Shown: positions 18,104-27,826 of the stretch, in pieces
How the letters are laid out: every line of letters begins with the position of its first letter
Numbering within the stretch: the stretch's first letter is position 1
Origin: an uncultured Clostridiaceae bacterium
GTDB lineage: Bacteria > Bacillota > Clostridia > Clostridiales > Clostridiaceae
Reading direction: 5' to 3'
NCBI GenBank assembly: GCA_946405135.1
Contig: CAMJGD010000008.1
Span: 53,446 to 117,445, forward strand
DNA: 64,000 bases
Translations under genes and position numbers: made by a program
Notes under the pieces: model-generated
Told to the model about the DNA's origin: nothing
Database searches by the model: none
The model's input: the letters and a program-made list of their open reading frames with translations, nothing else

Positions 18104-18673
18104 ATGAACATAAAAAAACGTAATTTTATAATAATCATTCTGCTGGTGATAGGTATATTAGCCTTTGGTGTTACAGAATTTTATATTAAGCCCCAAAAAC
18201 AAAAGCAGGAAGCTAAATATAAATTAGAGCAGCAGTATGCACTGACTCATGATTTTGATAATGTGCTAAAATATAAAAGCAAGTATATGGGAAATGCATC
18301 AAATATAATAAATCTTAATTATACATTGCCTTTATGCCACATCCCTCGAGTAAATAAAATTAACTCAGATAAGTTTGAATATACCATTGATTATGAAGGA
18401 ACTGTTTCATCTATTGGACAAGAAACTGTTAAATCTGATTTAATTTACAATGCTACTGCAAATTTTGTATTGATAGACAACCTAAAATCCATTAATTTTA
18501 ATTTTATAGATATTTCATATAATATAACAAGAAGTGATGTGGAGAAATGGTATAATGCAGACTTGGCCTCTTTTAAAGATAAAACAAAATGGAAGAAAGA
18601 AGTTCAAGATAAGCTACTAGACAAAACTTATGTTGATAAATTTTGGAACATAAATTTTAAAGAAAAAAAGTAA
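18104..18673 (+). CDS. Hypothetical membrane-anchored protein
   Basis: I do not recognise this 189-residue protein. It has a basic N-terminus and one transmembrane helix (~residues 8-26, FIIIILLVIGILAFGVTEF), followed by an extracytoplasmic, strand-rich domain of about 155 residues. That domain contains the segments NIINLNYTLPLCHIPR and FEYTIDYEGTV. It starts 61 bp downstream of the PadR gene after CGAGGTGG and ends just before a terminator. Co-transcription with padR is likely, but the function is unknown. Confidence 0.6.
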   Translation: MNIKKRNFIIIILLVIGILAFGVTEFYIKPQKQKQEAKYKLEQQYALTHDFDNVLKYKSKYMGNASNIINLNYTLPLCHIPRVNKINSDKFEYTIDYEGTVSSIGQETVKSDLIYNATANFVLIDNLKSINFNFIDISYNITRSDVEKWYNADLASFKDKTKWKKEVQDKLLDKTYVDKFWNINFKEKK

Positions 18674-18676
18674 TAG

Positions 18677-18730
18677 AAAAGAGCCTAAAAAGGAATTTTT
18701 GAATCCTTTTTAGGCTTGTACTTTTTTAAA
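18677..18730. terminator. Bidirectional terminator between convergent genes
   Basis: GCCTAAAAAGGA and TCCTTTTTAGGC form a 12-bp perfect stem with U-rich ends on either strand. It overlaps the last codons of the minus-strand GtrA gene. Confidence 0.85.
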
Positions 18731-19165
18731 CACAACAAATTTATTGATAAGAAAGCTTAAAATACCTGTAGTCATAGATGCAATAAGTTTTGAAATATTC
18801 ATCCAAATTCTATTGGATTTTTGGAGAGGAATACTTGGGTTCCATATAAGTAAAAAGTTTTTTCTAGTTAACATAAGTAAGAGAAAACTATTAAGTATCA
18901 TGCCAATCCCTAGTACAGATACATATTTGATATAGGTATGAAAATTTCCTTCCGTTTTAAAGGTAAATTTACGATTAAAAAAATAACCATTAGTAGAATA
19001 TGCTGCAAAGGATATCACATTGAATATGACTAAAGGCCATCCTTTGGTTATGCCGGTGATATAAGAACAAAGGTTAAGAATGGCAAAATCAATAAGAACA
19101 TTCATGCCTCCAATAAGTGCATATTGTATAAATTGAAACAATGGGTGCTTTAAAAGTTTTTCCAT
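18710..19165 (-). CDS. GtrA-family membrane protein
   Basis: A 151-residue protein with four predicted transmembrane helices. The GtrA start is readable as FIQYALIGGMNVLIDFAIL, and the conserved FFNRKFTF appears mid-protein. GtrA proteins are thought to move undecaprenyl-phosphate-linked sugars across the membrane for glycosylation of cell-surface polymers. ATG 19165 is the only plausible start after an in-frame TAG. Its GGGAGG site lies some 30 bases upstream, with a 6-bp hairpin in between (see findings). No glycosyltransferase is adjacent, so the partner is unknown. Confidence 0.85.
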   Translation of the reverse strand: MEKLLKHPLFQFIQYALIGGMNVLIDFAILNLCSYITGITKGWPLVIFNVISFAAYSTNGYFFNRKFTFKTEGNFHTYIKYVSVLGIGMILNSFLLLMLTRKNFLLIWNPSIPLQKSNRIWMNISKLIASMTTGILSFLINKFVVFKKVQA

Positions 19166-19269
19166 ATTTGTAATTTGCTAAGCTATATCTTAGCTACCTC
19201 CCTTATCTGTAAATTTGTACTAATGAGTATAGTATAACATTTTTTTATACAAATTAAAAAGATATGTGA

Positions 19270-20364
19270 TTAAGCTTTATCTAAAATTTCCTTTATTACC
19301 CTGTAAAGCTTGTCTGCTATTCGACTAAATCCTAAATCTGTAGGATGAATACCATCTACGGTACATTCGTGGAAGTCTTCTCCTAGAAGAGTAGATCCGT
19401 CACAAAAGAATAGAGCTGAATCACCCTTAGCCCTCAAGGAATCCACTAGATATTTTTGAAAATTATTTCTTTCCACTCGCTCCTTTAAGGTCTCAGGATA
19501 AAAAATATCTAATGAATAAGAAATTCGTGAAATTACAAGTATGGGGACTTGCTTTTGTTTTTTTCTAAAAATTTCGATAAACTTAGGCAGTGTCTCCATA
19601 TAATTCTCTGTACTTAGGCAGTTGGGTTCATAATCTAGCACAAGTAAGCCTATATTATTCATTTCAGAAATGATTTTTGCCATTTCAGGCTCTCCGCATC
19701 CACTGCCAGAAAAACCAAGATTTATGCAATTAGCATTAAGTTTTCTGCTTAATATGTTTGTATAAGCCATACCTGGTCTTGAGGCACAGCCTCCTTGTGT
19801 TATGGAAGTCCCATAGAAAACTATATCTTTGCTATACACAAATTTAGGTGGAGCAAAAATATTGCAATTTTCTTCAATACCTATGTATACTTCATTAACT
19901 CCTTGATAAAGAGGAAAATTAATTAATACATTTTTATTTTCTTTAGTTGTTCCATCATATAATAAGCACTCGTATTCTGTATTTCTATGATCATATTTAG
20001 TTGTGCTGCAATAGTGTAAATTTGTTTCATTTCCTATATATAAATCAAAACCGCATTGTCCTGTGGCTGGCATATGTACCATATTAGCTATTCCGCTTAA
20101 AAAAACTTTTATATGAATTTTACTACTATCTGTTTTAAAATGAATCTGTCCTCCAGCGGTGCAGTCAGCGAGAATGTTTACAGCATCTGTTAATTTATAT
20201 TTAGGATTAAGAGGAAGCCTTCTGTAAATACTCTCTTTATTAATCCATGGAAAGCCTGTAATTAAAAAAGGACTTTCCCTTGGCGAAATCCATTTTATTC
20301 CTGAAAGGGTACCTTGATTAAAATCCATGTTCTTATCTACTGATTTTACATCAAAATCTTTCAT
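19270..20364 (-). CDS. SGNH/GDSL-type esterase with N-terminal GxDLY domain
   Basis: A 364-residue cytosolic-looking hydrolase. The N-terminal beta domain contains GFDLYIGNE, the GxDLY signature of SGNH-associated N-terminal domains. The catalytic domain has the serine block FYGTSITQGG, an oxyanion GFSGSG, and the Asp-His pair in TVDGIHPTDLGF near the C-terminus. Such enzymes usually de-acetylate carbohydrates. ATG 20364 follows GAGGAG with eight bases of spacing; the TTG at 20385 lies upstream of that site. It stands alone, so the substrate cannot be inferred. Confidence 0.88.
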   Translation of the reverse strand: MKDFDVKSVDKNMDFNQGTLSGIKWISPRESPFLITGFPWINKESIYRRLPLNPKYKLTDAVNILADCTAGGQIHFKTDSSKIHIKVFLSGIANMVHMPATGQCGFDLYIGNETNLHYCSTTKYDHRNTEYECLLYDGTTKENKNVLINFPLYQGVNEVYIGIEENCNIFAPPKFVYSKDIVFYGTSITQGGCASRPGMAYTNILSRKLNANCINLGFSGSGCGEPEMAKIISEMNNIGLLVLDYEPNCLSTENYMETLPKFIEIFRKKQKQVPILVISRISYSLDIFYPETLKERVERNNFQKYLVDSLRAKGDSALFFCDGSTLLGEDFHECTVDGIHPTDLGFSRIADKLYRVIKEILDKA

Positions 20365-20680
20365 ACAATACACTCCTCGTATCAATTAATTTTAATACTC
20401 ATTTATTAGTATACACATTTTTCTATACTTTTAGCAAATTAAGAATATATTGGTCTTATAGGTTATCTATAGATTTAAAGGAAAATCTAAATGAATATAA
20501 AAGATAACTTTAATATAAATTTTAATTTTAAGCAATATATGCTAAAAAACTTGTAATAAAATAGGAAAAATAATTGATTTTTGTACCATTTACTGTTATT
20601 ATAGTATTTGCGACTAATACTATAAACAAGGATTTCTATTGTATTAATAAAAATATATTTTATGTAAGGAGACGGTTAAA
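20365..20680 (+). other. Intergenic region upstream of the chemoreceptor gene
   Basis: About 315 bp between divergent genes. It contains a promoter for the chemoreceptor (TTGATT 20574-20579, TATTAT 20597-20602, 17-bp spacer) and a perfect 10-bp inverted repeat, TTATAGTATT / AATACTATAA, at 20599-20625 that overlaps the -10 region and the probable transcription start. The remaining part is AT-rich with no further structure that I can support. Confidence 0.5.
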
Positions 20681-22756
20681 ATTAAATCTATAAAACATAA
20701 AATAATGTTAGTATCAACTCTTATTGCTATAATACCACTTGCATTAGCTGGACTGAATTTTAACTATTATACAACTAAAAGTTTAAGAGAGAGTGCTTAT
20801 GAGCAAAATCAAATATTATCTAAGACTATATCTAATGGTGTAACGGATTATATGACGAAAGCTTATGTATTAACGGAAGAATTGGTAAATAACGAGCATG
20901 TAATAGGGTTTGATAGCGAGGAGCAAGGGAGAGCAATAAAGGATACGTCAAAGAGAAATTCATATTTCGATTTGTTTTGTATACAGGATATGAAAGGAAA
21001 TCAGACTTCAAGGTCAAAAGGAAAATTAGCAAATAGAGCAGACAGATGGTGGTTTAAACAAAGTGTGAATACTAAAAAACCTTTTGTAAGTAAATCCTAT
21101 CTTACTGTAAATGATGATAGTGAAGCTATCAACTCTATTATTTTTCCAATACTAGATGGTGAAGGAAAGATGCTAGGGGTAATGGATGCGGACTTAAAGC
21201 TAGATGAGCTTCAAAAAATGGTAGAAAAGTATAGTACTAAAAAAGCATATGCTTATATTATAGATGGTGAAGGTTCTGTAATAGCCCATCCTGATAGAAA
21301 ACAGGTTCAGGAAATATATAATTATAAAACCTTACATAAAACTGTGAAAATAAAAGATAGTTTAGGAAATTTGATTAGAGATAATAATGGAATTCCAAAA
21401 ACAAAAGAAGAAGATATTAACGTTCCAGAAAAACTTAAAGAATCAAGTTATAAGGCTTTGGAAGGAAAAGCAGGTATAGTAACATATAAAGATTTAGATG
21501 GAAAGGATATAATAAGCGCCTATGAAACTATAAAGCTGCCAGGAGATTCACAAAATTGGGCAGTAGTTACCGTGCAGAAGGATGCATTTGCTGGAGTAAG
21601 AAGTATACAATACAAACTTGTGATCTTTGGGATTGTACTGTTGATTGTAGTTATAGTAGGAAGTTATATATTCTCTAGTGAGCTTGCAAAACCTTTAGTG
21701 AGATTATCAAGGTTAACTCAAAAAGCAGCAAAAGGAGATTTAACTGTAATAAGTGAGTATAAATATGAAGATGAAATAGGCGAGTTAAGTAATGCCTTTA
21801 ATATTATGATAAATAATATGAAAAATCTTATTAGAAATATTAAAGAAGCATCTGAAGTGGTTTCTAATTCGTCAGAATCTCTATTAATATCAACACAGCA
21901 AACATCATCTTCTATTACAGAAGTAGCATCAGCTATTTCAGGAATAACAACGGATATGGAATCAGGAACGGAAAGTGCAGATCTTGGGGTAAAGGCGTCA
22001 AATGAGCTTTCTAAAGAACTTGATTTAGTTGTAAATAATATTAATGAGAGTAAAGAATCTTCTAATAAAGTTTATGAAGTTTCAAATAAAGGTTTTGACA
22101 CCATAAATATGTTGGAATTAAAGAATGAAGAAAACAGGAAGGTTTCTAAGGACGTTGCAAATGTAATTAGTTCTCTTAGTGAAAAGACTAATAATATTGG
22201 AATGATAGTAGAGACTATAAATTCAATATCGGAACAAACCAATCTTTTAGCATTAAATGCAGCTATTGAAGCAGCTAGAGCTGGTGAAGCGGGAAAAGGT
22301 TTTTCTGTAGTTGCAGAAGAAGTAAGAAAATTATCTGTAAGTACAGCAGATTCTACTAATAGCGTAAAAACCATTATAAACAACATACAAAGAGATATTG
22401 AAATTGCAAAAGATACTATAAGAAGATCTGAACTAGTAGTAAGCGAACAAAATAAGGCTGTTGATGATACTAGAGATTCATTTAAAGGAATAAATCTATC
22501 TATTGAGAATATAGTAGAAAAAATAAATAGTATATCAAATAGCTTAAATAGCCTTGAACAACGTAAAAGCGAAGTAGTTTCTGTAACGCAAAATATTTTA
22601 GAGGTAACCAGTGGAATATCAGATGCTACACAAAATGTCTGTGGTGCTACAGAGGAGCAAAATGCAGAAATGGAAGAGATAAATTCATTATCAGAAGAGT
22701 TAAATAGAATGGCTAAAAAGCTTACTTCAGAAATTGAGATTTTTAAGGTAAGCTAA
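20681..22756 (+). CDS. Methyl-accepting chemotaxis protein with dCache-type sensor, probable ATT start
   Basis: About 691 residues: TM1 ([19 protein letters not shown]), an extracellular Cache-like sensor domain (~35-305, with [16 protein letters not shown]), TM2 ([19 protein letters not shown]), HAMP, and an MCP signalling domain with the hairpin tip around [22 protein letters not shown]. The reading frame continues upstream of ATG 20705 as IKSIKHKI, the usual basic MCP start. AAGGAGA at 20666-20672 is ideally spaced for the ATT codon at 20681, whereas ATG 20705 would have its ribosome site 33 bases away and start inside TM1. It senses a small ligand outside the cell and signals to CheA. Confidence 0.85.
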   Translation: MKSIKHKIMLVSTLIAIIPLALAGLNFNYYTTKSLRESAYEQNQILSKTISNGVTDYMTKAYVLTEELVNNEHVIGFDSEEQGRAIKDTSKRNSYFDLFCIQDMKGNQTSRSKGKLANRADRWWFKQSVNTKKPFVSKSYLTVNDDSEAINSIIFPILDGEGKMLGVMDADLKLDELQKMVEKYSTKKAYAYIIDGEGSVIAHPDRKQVQEIYNYKTLHKTVKIKDSLGNLIRDNNGIPKTKEEDINVPEKLKESSYKALEGKAGIVTYKDLDGKDIISAYETIKLPGDSQNWAVVTVQKDAFAGVRSIQYKLVIFGIVLLIVVIVGSYIFSSELAKPLVRLSRLTQKAAKGDLTVISEYKYEDEIGELSNAFNIMINNMKNLIRNIKEASEVVSNSSESLLISTQQTSSSITEVASAISGITTDMESGTESADLGVKASNELSKELDLVVNNINESKESSNKVYEVSNKGFDTINMLELKNEENRKVSKDVANVISSLSEKTNNIGMIVETINSISEQTNLLALNAAIEAARAGEAGKGFSVVAEEVRKLSVSTADSTNSVKTIINNIQRDIEIAKDTIRRSELVVSEQNKAVDDTRDSFKGINLSIENIVEKINSISNSLNSLEQRKSEVVSVTQNILEVTSGISDATQNVCGATEEQNAEMEEINSLSEELNRMAKKLTSEIEIFKVS

Positions 22757-22826
22757 GGGTTCAGATTATATTATAAAAATACTTTTATTAGGTTACTTTC
22801 TGGAATGTAATTCAAAAAAATATGAC

Positions 22827-22857
22827 AAAAAAGCCTGCCTTTTGGTGGGCTTTTAAT
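22827..22857 (+). terminator. Terminator of the chemoreceptor gene
   Basis: AAAAAGCCTGCC and GGTGGGCTTTT pair across TTTT, followed by AATATTTT. Confidence 0.8.
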
Positions 22858-23024
22858 ATTTTATGTGTTTTAATTATCATTTTTCGAAAAAATTCATCAA
22901 CAATATACAAATAAATCATGATTATGATACGAAAATAAGAATATAACATAGAAAAATAATGAAATATATTTTATAATTAATATAAAAGTAAGGACATTCC
23001 ATTACGCTGTGAGAGGTGATGAAT

Positions 23025-24263
23025 ATGGATATGGATATATGTAAAGAAGAGTTATGGAGAATAATAGATCAAGCTCCAAAAGGAATATTAATAACAGATA
23101 AAAATTTAAATATTATATATATAAATAAAAACTATAAAAAGCTATTTATCCATGATGATACCTATGTAGTAGGTAAAAATATAGGATCTTTTAGTGATAA
23201 TGAAGAATATACAAAAGCTTGGGATATAGCATTAAAACATGGGAATGCTCAAATTGAAGTAAATGGTATAGGTAACTCTTCGTTCATTTGCAATATATAT
23301 CCTATAAAAGATAGTCAAGAAAATATAATCTTTTTTATTGAATCCAGGGAAGATATAAGTATTATAAAAAAAGTAGAAATTGAACTTAAAAATAAAAATG
23401 AAGAGTTACAAAACATTCAATTTCAAATGATAAGGCAAGAGAAAATGGCTAGTATAGGATATTTAGCCGCAGGTATAGCCCATGAAATAAATAATCCTCT
23501 TGGATTTATATCTAGCAATTTTGAGTCTTTAAACAAATATGTGGGTGTGCTTAAATCTTTGGTAAATAAGTATTCAGAATTTAATGATTACCTAAAAAAT
23601 TCACAATGTGAAGATGCATTAGAAAAGATAAAGGATGTAGATTTATTTATAGATGAAAACAGCTTAGATTTTATTTATGAGGATATAAATAATCTTATGG
23701 AAGAATGTACTGAAGGTATAGAAAGAATAAGAGATATAGTAAAAGGACTAAGGTTATTCTCCCATGAGGCTGCACAGGAAAAATTTGAGGAATATGACTT
23801 AAACAATGCCATAAGAAATACATTAATAATAGCAAAAAATGAAATAAAGTACTATGCCAATGTAAATTTAAATTTAAGAGATATACCATTTGCAGAAGTT
23901 ATTTCAGGACATATAAATCAGGTGTTGTTAAATATAATAGTAAATGCAGTTTATGCCATAAAAGAGAAAAATGCAAATACTTTGGGAAATATATCAATAA
24001 GTACATACAATGATGAGAAGTATGTTTATTGCATAATAGAAGATGATGGAGTAGGTATATCAAAAGAAAACCTAAGCAAGATATTCAAAACTTTTTTTAC
24101 CACGAAGCCTTCAGGGAAAGGTACGGGTTTAGGCCTATCCATATCTTATGATCTTATAAAAAATAAAAATAATGGTGACATTTTAGTAGACAGCATAGAA
24201 GGAAAAGGTGCAAAGTTTATTATAAAATTACCTATAAAACAATCATGTAAAAGGGAGTTTTAG
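23025..24263 (+). CDS. PAS-domain sensor histidine kinase
   Basis: A 413-residue soluble kinase with no membrane segment. Residues ~8-115 form a PAS domain (APKGILITDKNLNIIYINKNYKKLF). A short coiled coil leads to a HisKA H-box with phospho-acceptor His153 in AHEINNPLGF. The HATPase domain has N-box VLLNIIVNAVYAI, G1 EDDGVGI and G2 GKGTGLGLS. I start at ATG 23025, six bases after AGAGGTG. It is the first gene of a four-gene signalling cluster with one-base spacing to the next gene. The signal is likely cytoplasmic; the cognate receiver is probably one of the three encoded downstream. Confidence 0.9.
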   Translation: MDMDICKEELWRIIDQAPKGILITDKNLNIIYINKNYKKLFIHDDTYVVGKNIGSFSDNEEYTKAWDIALKHGNAQIEVNGIGNSSFICNIYPIKDSQENIIFFIESREDISIIKKVEIELKNKNEELQNIQFQMIRQEKMASIGYLAAGIAHEINNPLGFISSNFESLNKYVGVLKSLVNKYSEFNDYLKNSQCEDALEKIKDVDLFIDENSLDFIYEDINNLMEECTEGIERIRDIVKGLRLFSHEAAQEKFEEYDLNNAIRNTLIIAKNEIKYYANVNLNLRDIPFAEVISGHINQVLLNIIVNAVYAIKEKNANTLGNISISTYNDEKYVYCIIEDDGVGISKENLSKIFKTFFTTKPSGKGTGLGLSISYDLIKNKNNGDILVDSIEGKGAKFIIKLPIKQSCKREF

Positions 24264-24264
24264 T

Positions 24265-25554
24265 ATGAATCTATTAATGGTGGATGATTCTAAATTAAAT
24301 TTGATTCAAGCTATTGATATGCTTAAGGAGTCAAATATAGACTGTAATATATTTACCGCAACTTCTGGTGAAGAAGCTCTTAATATAATACATAGCAATG
24401 ATATAGATATAATGATTCTTGATATAATAATGCCTAAAATGACCGGATTAGAAGTATTACAGAATTTACGAAGCAATATTAAGTATAGAGATCTTATAAT
24501 TATAATGTTTACTTCTCTTACAGATAAGCAATATTTAAAGAAGAGTTTTGATTTAGGCGCTAATGATTATATAAATAAGCCTATAAATGAAATAGAGTTT
24601 ATATCTAGAATAAAAGGAGCCATAAGACTTAGAAAGCATCAAAAAGAATTGTATAAATTAATGTATACATTACAAGATAAAAATAAAAAACTGGAAAAAA
24701 CCACTTTGGAACTTAAAAGAACTCAATCTCAATTAATAATAAGCGAAAAATTATCAGCAGTAGGACAGTTTGCAGCAGGAATAGCTCATGAAATAAATAA
24801 TCCCTTAGGATATATTTCAAGTAACAATGAAATTTTAAAAAAGTATTGTAGATATTATAAAGAATTGATTGAAAAGTATATGGAATTAATAAACAATAAT
24901 GAAATAGAAGAAGATAGAATTAAGAAAGAGATCGAAGAGATAGAAAGATTTAAGCAGAATATAAATTTTGATTTCATAAATGAAGATTCTATACAGCTTC
25001 TAGAGGATTCCTCAGAGGGAATAGCTAGGATAACAAAGATTGTAAAGAGCTTAATGAATTTTATACAACTTGATATGAAAAGCAGATTTAAGTTAAATGA
25101 TTTTAATAAAATAGTTTCAGATACGGTATTCCCTTTAGAAAAAGAATTTAGAGATATAGCAAATATAAAATTAGAACTTAGTAATTTACCAAGTATAATC
25201 TGTGATAGCATACAGATAAGCCAAGCTATATATCATATAGTCATAAATGCCATACAGGCCATAAATGCATATAAGGTTAATGGTAGAGGGAATATAAGTA
25301 TATGCACAAATTTAGCAGATAACTGCATTCATTGCGAAATATGGAATGACGGCCCAATTATAGAAGAAAAAATAATAAATAAAATATTTGATCCATTCTT
25401 TACAACAAAAGCTATAGGTGAAGGTCCAGGATTAGGTCTTAATATATGCTATGATATCATAGTAAATAAACATCAAGGGGAGTTAAATGTTGAAAGCAAT
25501 AAAGAAAATGGAACAAAATTTATTATAAGACTTCCTTTAAATAATGATAAGTAA
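24265..25554 (+). CDS. Hybrid protein: N-terminal receiver domain plus histidine kinase
   Basis: A 429-residue protein in which the receiver comes first: residues 1-120 with acidic pocket VDDSK, phospho-acceptor Asp53 in ILDIIMPKMTG, and the conserved Lys in NKPINE. A coiled coil follows, then a HisKA motif with His175 in AHEINNPLGY and a HATPase domain ending in GEGPGLGLN. Its kinase half is a close relative of the preceding gene's, so one may be a duplicate of the other. A receiver at the N-terminus of a kinase usually tunes kinase activity in a phosphorelay. The G2 box has GEGPGLGL instead of the usual GKGTGLGL. Confidence 0.9.
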   Translation: MNLLMVDDSKLNLIQAIDMLKESNIDCNIFTATSGEEALNIIHSNDIDIMILDIIMPKMTGLEVLQNLRSNIKYRDLIIIMFTSLTDKQYLKKSFDLGANDYINKPINEIEFISRIKGAIRLRKHQKELYKLMYTLQDKNKKLEKTTLELKRTQSQLIISEKLSAVGQFAAGIAHEINNPLGYISSNNEILKKYCRYYKELIEKYMELINNNEIEEDRIKKEIEEIERFKQNINFDFINEDSIQLLEDSSEGIARITKIVKSLMNFIQLDMKSRFKLNDFNKIVSDTVFPLEKEFRDIANIKLELSNLPSIICDSIQISQAIYHIVINAIQAINAYKVNGRGNISICTNLADNCIHCEIWNDGPIIEEKIINKIFDPFFTTKAIGEGPGLGLNICYDIIVNKHQGELNVESNKENGTKFIIRLPLNNDK

Positions 25555-25564
25555 GGTGAAAAAA

Positions 25565-26728
25565 ATGAAGAGAAGTATATTGTTTGTAGACGATGAAAAA
25601 CAAATATTAAACTCTTTAAGAAGAGTGTTTATGGGTAAAGATTATAATTTGTATTTTGCCTTAAGTGGTGAGGAAGCTCTAGAAATTTTAGATAGTAAAA
25701 GTGTAGATCTTATAATATCAGACATGAGGATGCCTAATATGGATGGCATAAAACTTTTATCTATAGTTAAGGATAAGTACCCAAAGGTTATTAGAATGAT
25801 ATTAAGTGGATATTCTGATGAAAAGCAAGCATTGGGAGTATTTGAAAATAATCTTGCTATATCTTATATATTAAAACCATGGGATAATGAGAAACTTTTA
25901 GAGATAGTAGATAGTATATTTAAATCAGAATATATAGCTATCAATGAAGATTTAGTACAGATATTGAATGATATAGAAAAGCTGCCACTATCCATGAAAA
26001 TCTACAATGAACTGTGTGGTATGATAAATGAAGATGAAAATATAGATAATATATCTAGAGTTATTGAAGAAGACCCAACCTTGACACTAAAAATATTAAG
26101 TATAGTAAATTCGGCATTTTATGCTCTTAAGACTGGTTCTATAAAGCAAGCGTTAAATTATTTGGGCCTTGATAATATAAAAAATTTAGTGTTTTTAAGC
26201 TGTTTTATAGATAAGGGTAAAAGTAAATTTTCAAGAGAACTTGATATATTATGGAATCATTTAGTCACTACAAACAACTTGATAATAAAAATATATAAAG
26301 AGATTTTAGAAAAAAAGTTGGATGAAGAGTTTTCTACTGTAGGTTTATTGCATGACCTAGGGAAGATAGTAATAATAACTGCATATGATACTAAACTTGG
26401 CAAAGTACCAAGTTTTGATGATAGAATAAGCATATCTCCAGAAAAGGAAAAACAGATATTTAAAAATTCTCATGAAGAGATAGGAGCCTATATATTGTCT
26501 AGATCAGGTATGCCTGAATATGTAATAGAGGCTGCTTTATTCCATCATGATCCGTTAAATGAAAAGGTTAAATACAAAGAACTTCTAATGGCACTGCATT
26601 TAGCTGATTATTGTTCTTGGAGATTGATATATGAAGAGTATCATATTGAACTCAATGAAGAAGTATTAAAATTACTAAATATCTCAAAAGACCAGGTAGA
26701 AGATTTAATAAAAAATTACAAGAAATAG
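25565..26728 (+). CDS. Response regulator with receiver and HDOD output domain
   Basis: A 387-residue protein. The receiver (1-120) has VDDEKQ, phospho-acceptor Asp53 in IISDMRMPNMDG and Lys in LKPWDNE. Residues ~135-330 form an HDOD domain, starting at PLSMKIYNELCGMI and including EDPTLTLKILSIVNSAFY and the HDLGKIV segment of the HD fold. HDOD domains are usually non-catalytic relatives of HD phosphohydrolases that relay signals, here without a DNA-binding domain. ATG 25565 follows TAAGGTGA; the ATG at 25544 lies inside the previous gene and upstream of that site. Confidence 0.88.
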   Translation: MKRSILFVDDEKQILNSLRRVFMGKDYNLYFALSGEEALEILDSKSVDLIISDMRMPNMDGIKLLSIVKDKYPKVIRMILSGYSDEKQALGVFENNLAISYILKPWDNEKLLEIVDSIFKSEYIAINEDLVQILNDIEKLPLSMKIYNELCGMINEDENIDNISRVIEEDPTLTLKILSIVNSAFYALKTGSIKQALNYLGLDNIKNLVFLSCFIDKGKSKFSRELDILWNHLVTTNNLIIKIYKEILEKKLDEEFSTVGLLHDLGKIVIITAYDTKLGKVPSFDDRISISPEKEKQIFKNSHEEIGAYILSRSGMPEYVIEAALFHHDPLNEKVKYKELLMALHLADYCSWRLIYEEYHIELNEEVLKLLNISKDQVEDLIKNYKK

Positions 26729-26776
26729 TTAACTGCAAGGGTGGTGAAAAGTTGCATTTTTAAATGCAATAAGCTT

Positions 26777-27826
26777 ATGGATAATATAAATGTTTTATTT
26801 GTAGATGATGAAGAAAAAATTTTAAGCTCCATTAGAAGAGGAATTATAGGAGAAAAATTTAAAGGATTATTTGCAAACAGTGCTAAGAAGGCATTGGAAA
26901 TAATGGAACAAAATGAAGTTGCTGTAATAGTTACAGATATGAGAATGCCAGAAATGGATGGATTAGAGCTTTTAGAAGAAGTAAAAGAAAAATACCCAGA
27001 TACTATAAGAATGGTTTTATCAGGTTACTCGCAGCTTGTTCAAGTAATAGCCACAATAAATAAAGTTGGAGTATTTAAGTTTATATTAAAACCTTGGAAT
27101 TTAGAAGATGATTTTTTAGTATCTATAAGAGAGGCTATAGGCTATTACAATTTGAAAAAAGAAGGAGATAGGTTAAAAGAAGCTTTAGAAAAGAAAAATG
27201 AATTATATCAAAATCTTTTAATGTCTTCTGATAAAATGCTTATGGAAATGAAAAAAGGATTTAGCGGTTTTGCAAATGTAAATGAATACGTTTTAGGGAA
27301 TCTAAAAAAGTTCATATCTTCTAAAGGCAGCAATATATCAAGTGATTTAGGCATAAAGTATGTAGAGATGGCAGAGGACTTTTACAAGAAATATAGTGAA
27401 ATAGTATTTGAAGTAAATACCAGTTTTACTTTTGAAAAGCTTTCTTCTGAAATCAAGGAATATATAGAATCTAAAGAGCATAAGGTAAAGTTTGGTATAG
27501 AAAATAATTTAGATGTTGTAGTTAAAGGAAGATATAAGCTTGTTAAATTGCTGATAAGCAACTTTGTGGACAAGATTTTAGATATATACAAGGAAGAGCT
27601 AACTATGGTTTTAAAAATTCAGGAAAAAGAAAAAAAAGATGGGCAAATTTTATCGGATATTAATATAATAATCCAATCTCCTTCAGATAAAGATTTTAGA
27701 GAATTGCTAATAATGAGTATGTTTTTTGATAAGCTTATTAAAGATTTTGATGGAGAATGCAGTATTAAACAGGATATGAAATTTATAAATATAATTATAA
27801 GACAATGGTTTAAAGAAGCAGTTTAG
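26777..27826 (+). CDS. Receiver-domain protein with unrecognised C-terminal output domain
   Basis: About 349 residues. The receiver (1-120) is very like that of the previous gene: FVDDEE, phospho-acceptor Asp54 in IVTDMRMPEMDG and Lys in LKPWNLED. The remaining ~225 residues are helical and charged, with no motif that I can name. They could be a degenerate kinase-like domain, since they have the size and order of the neighbouring kinases but no H-box or G-boxes. Start is uncertain: ATG 26777 gives the same N-terminus as the neighbour, but its AAGGGTGGTG is separated from it by a hairpin. GTG 26741/26744 would add twelve or eleven residues. Confidence 0.75.
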   Translation: MDNINVLFVDDEEKILSSIRRGIIGEKFKGLFANSAKKALEIMEQNEVAVIVTDMRMPEMDGLELLEEVKEKYPDTIRMVLSGYSQLVQVIATINKVGVFKFILKPWNLEDDFLVSIREAIGYYNLKKEGDRLKEALEKKNELYQNLLMSSDKMLMEMKKGFSGFANVNEYVLGNLKKFISSKGSNISSDLGIKYVEMAEDFYKKYSEIVFEVNTSFTFEKLSSEIKEYIESKEHKVKFGIENNLDVVVKGRYKLVKLLISNFVDKILDIYKEELTMVLKIQEKEKKDGQILSDINIIIQSPSDKDFRELLIMSMFFDKLIKDFDGECSIKQDMKFINIIIRQWFKEAV

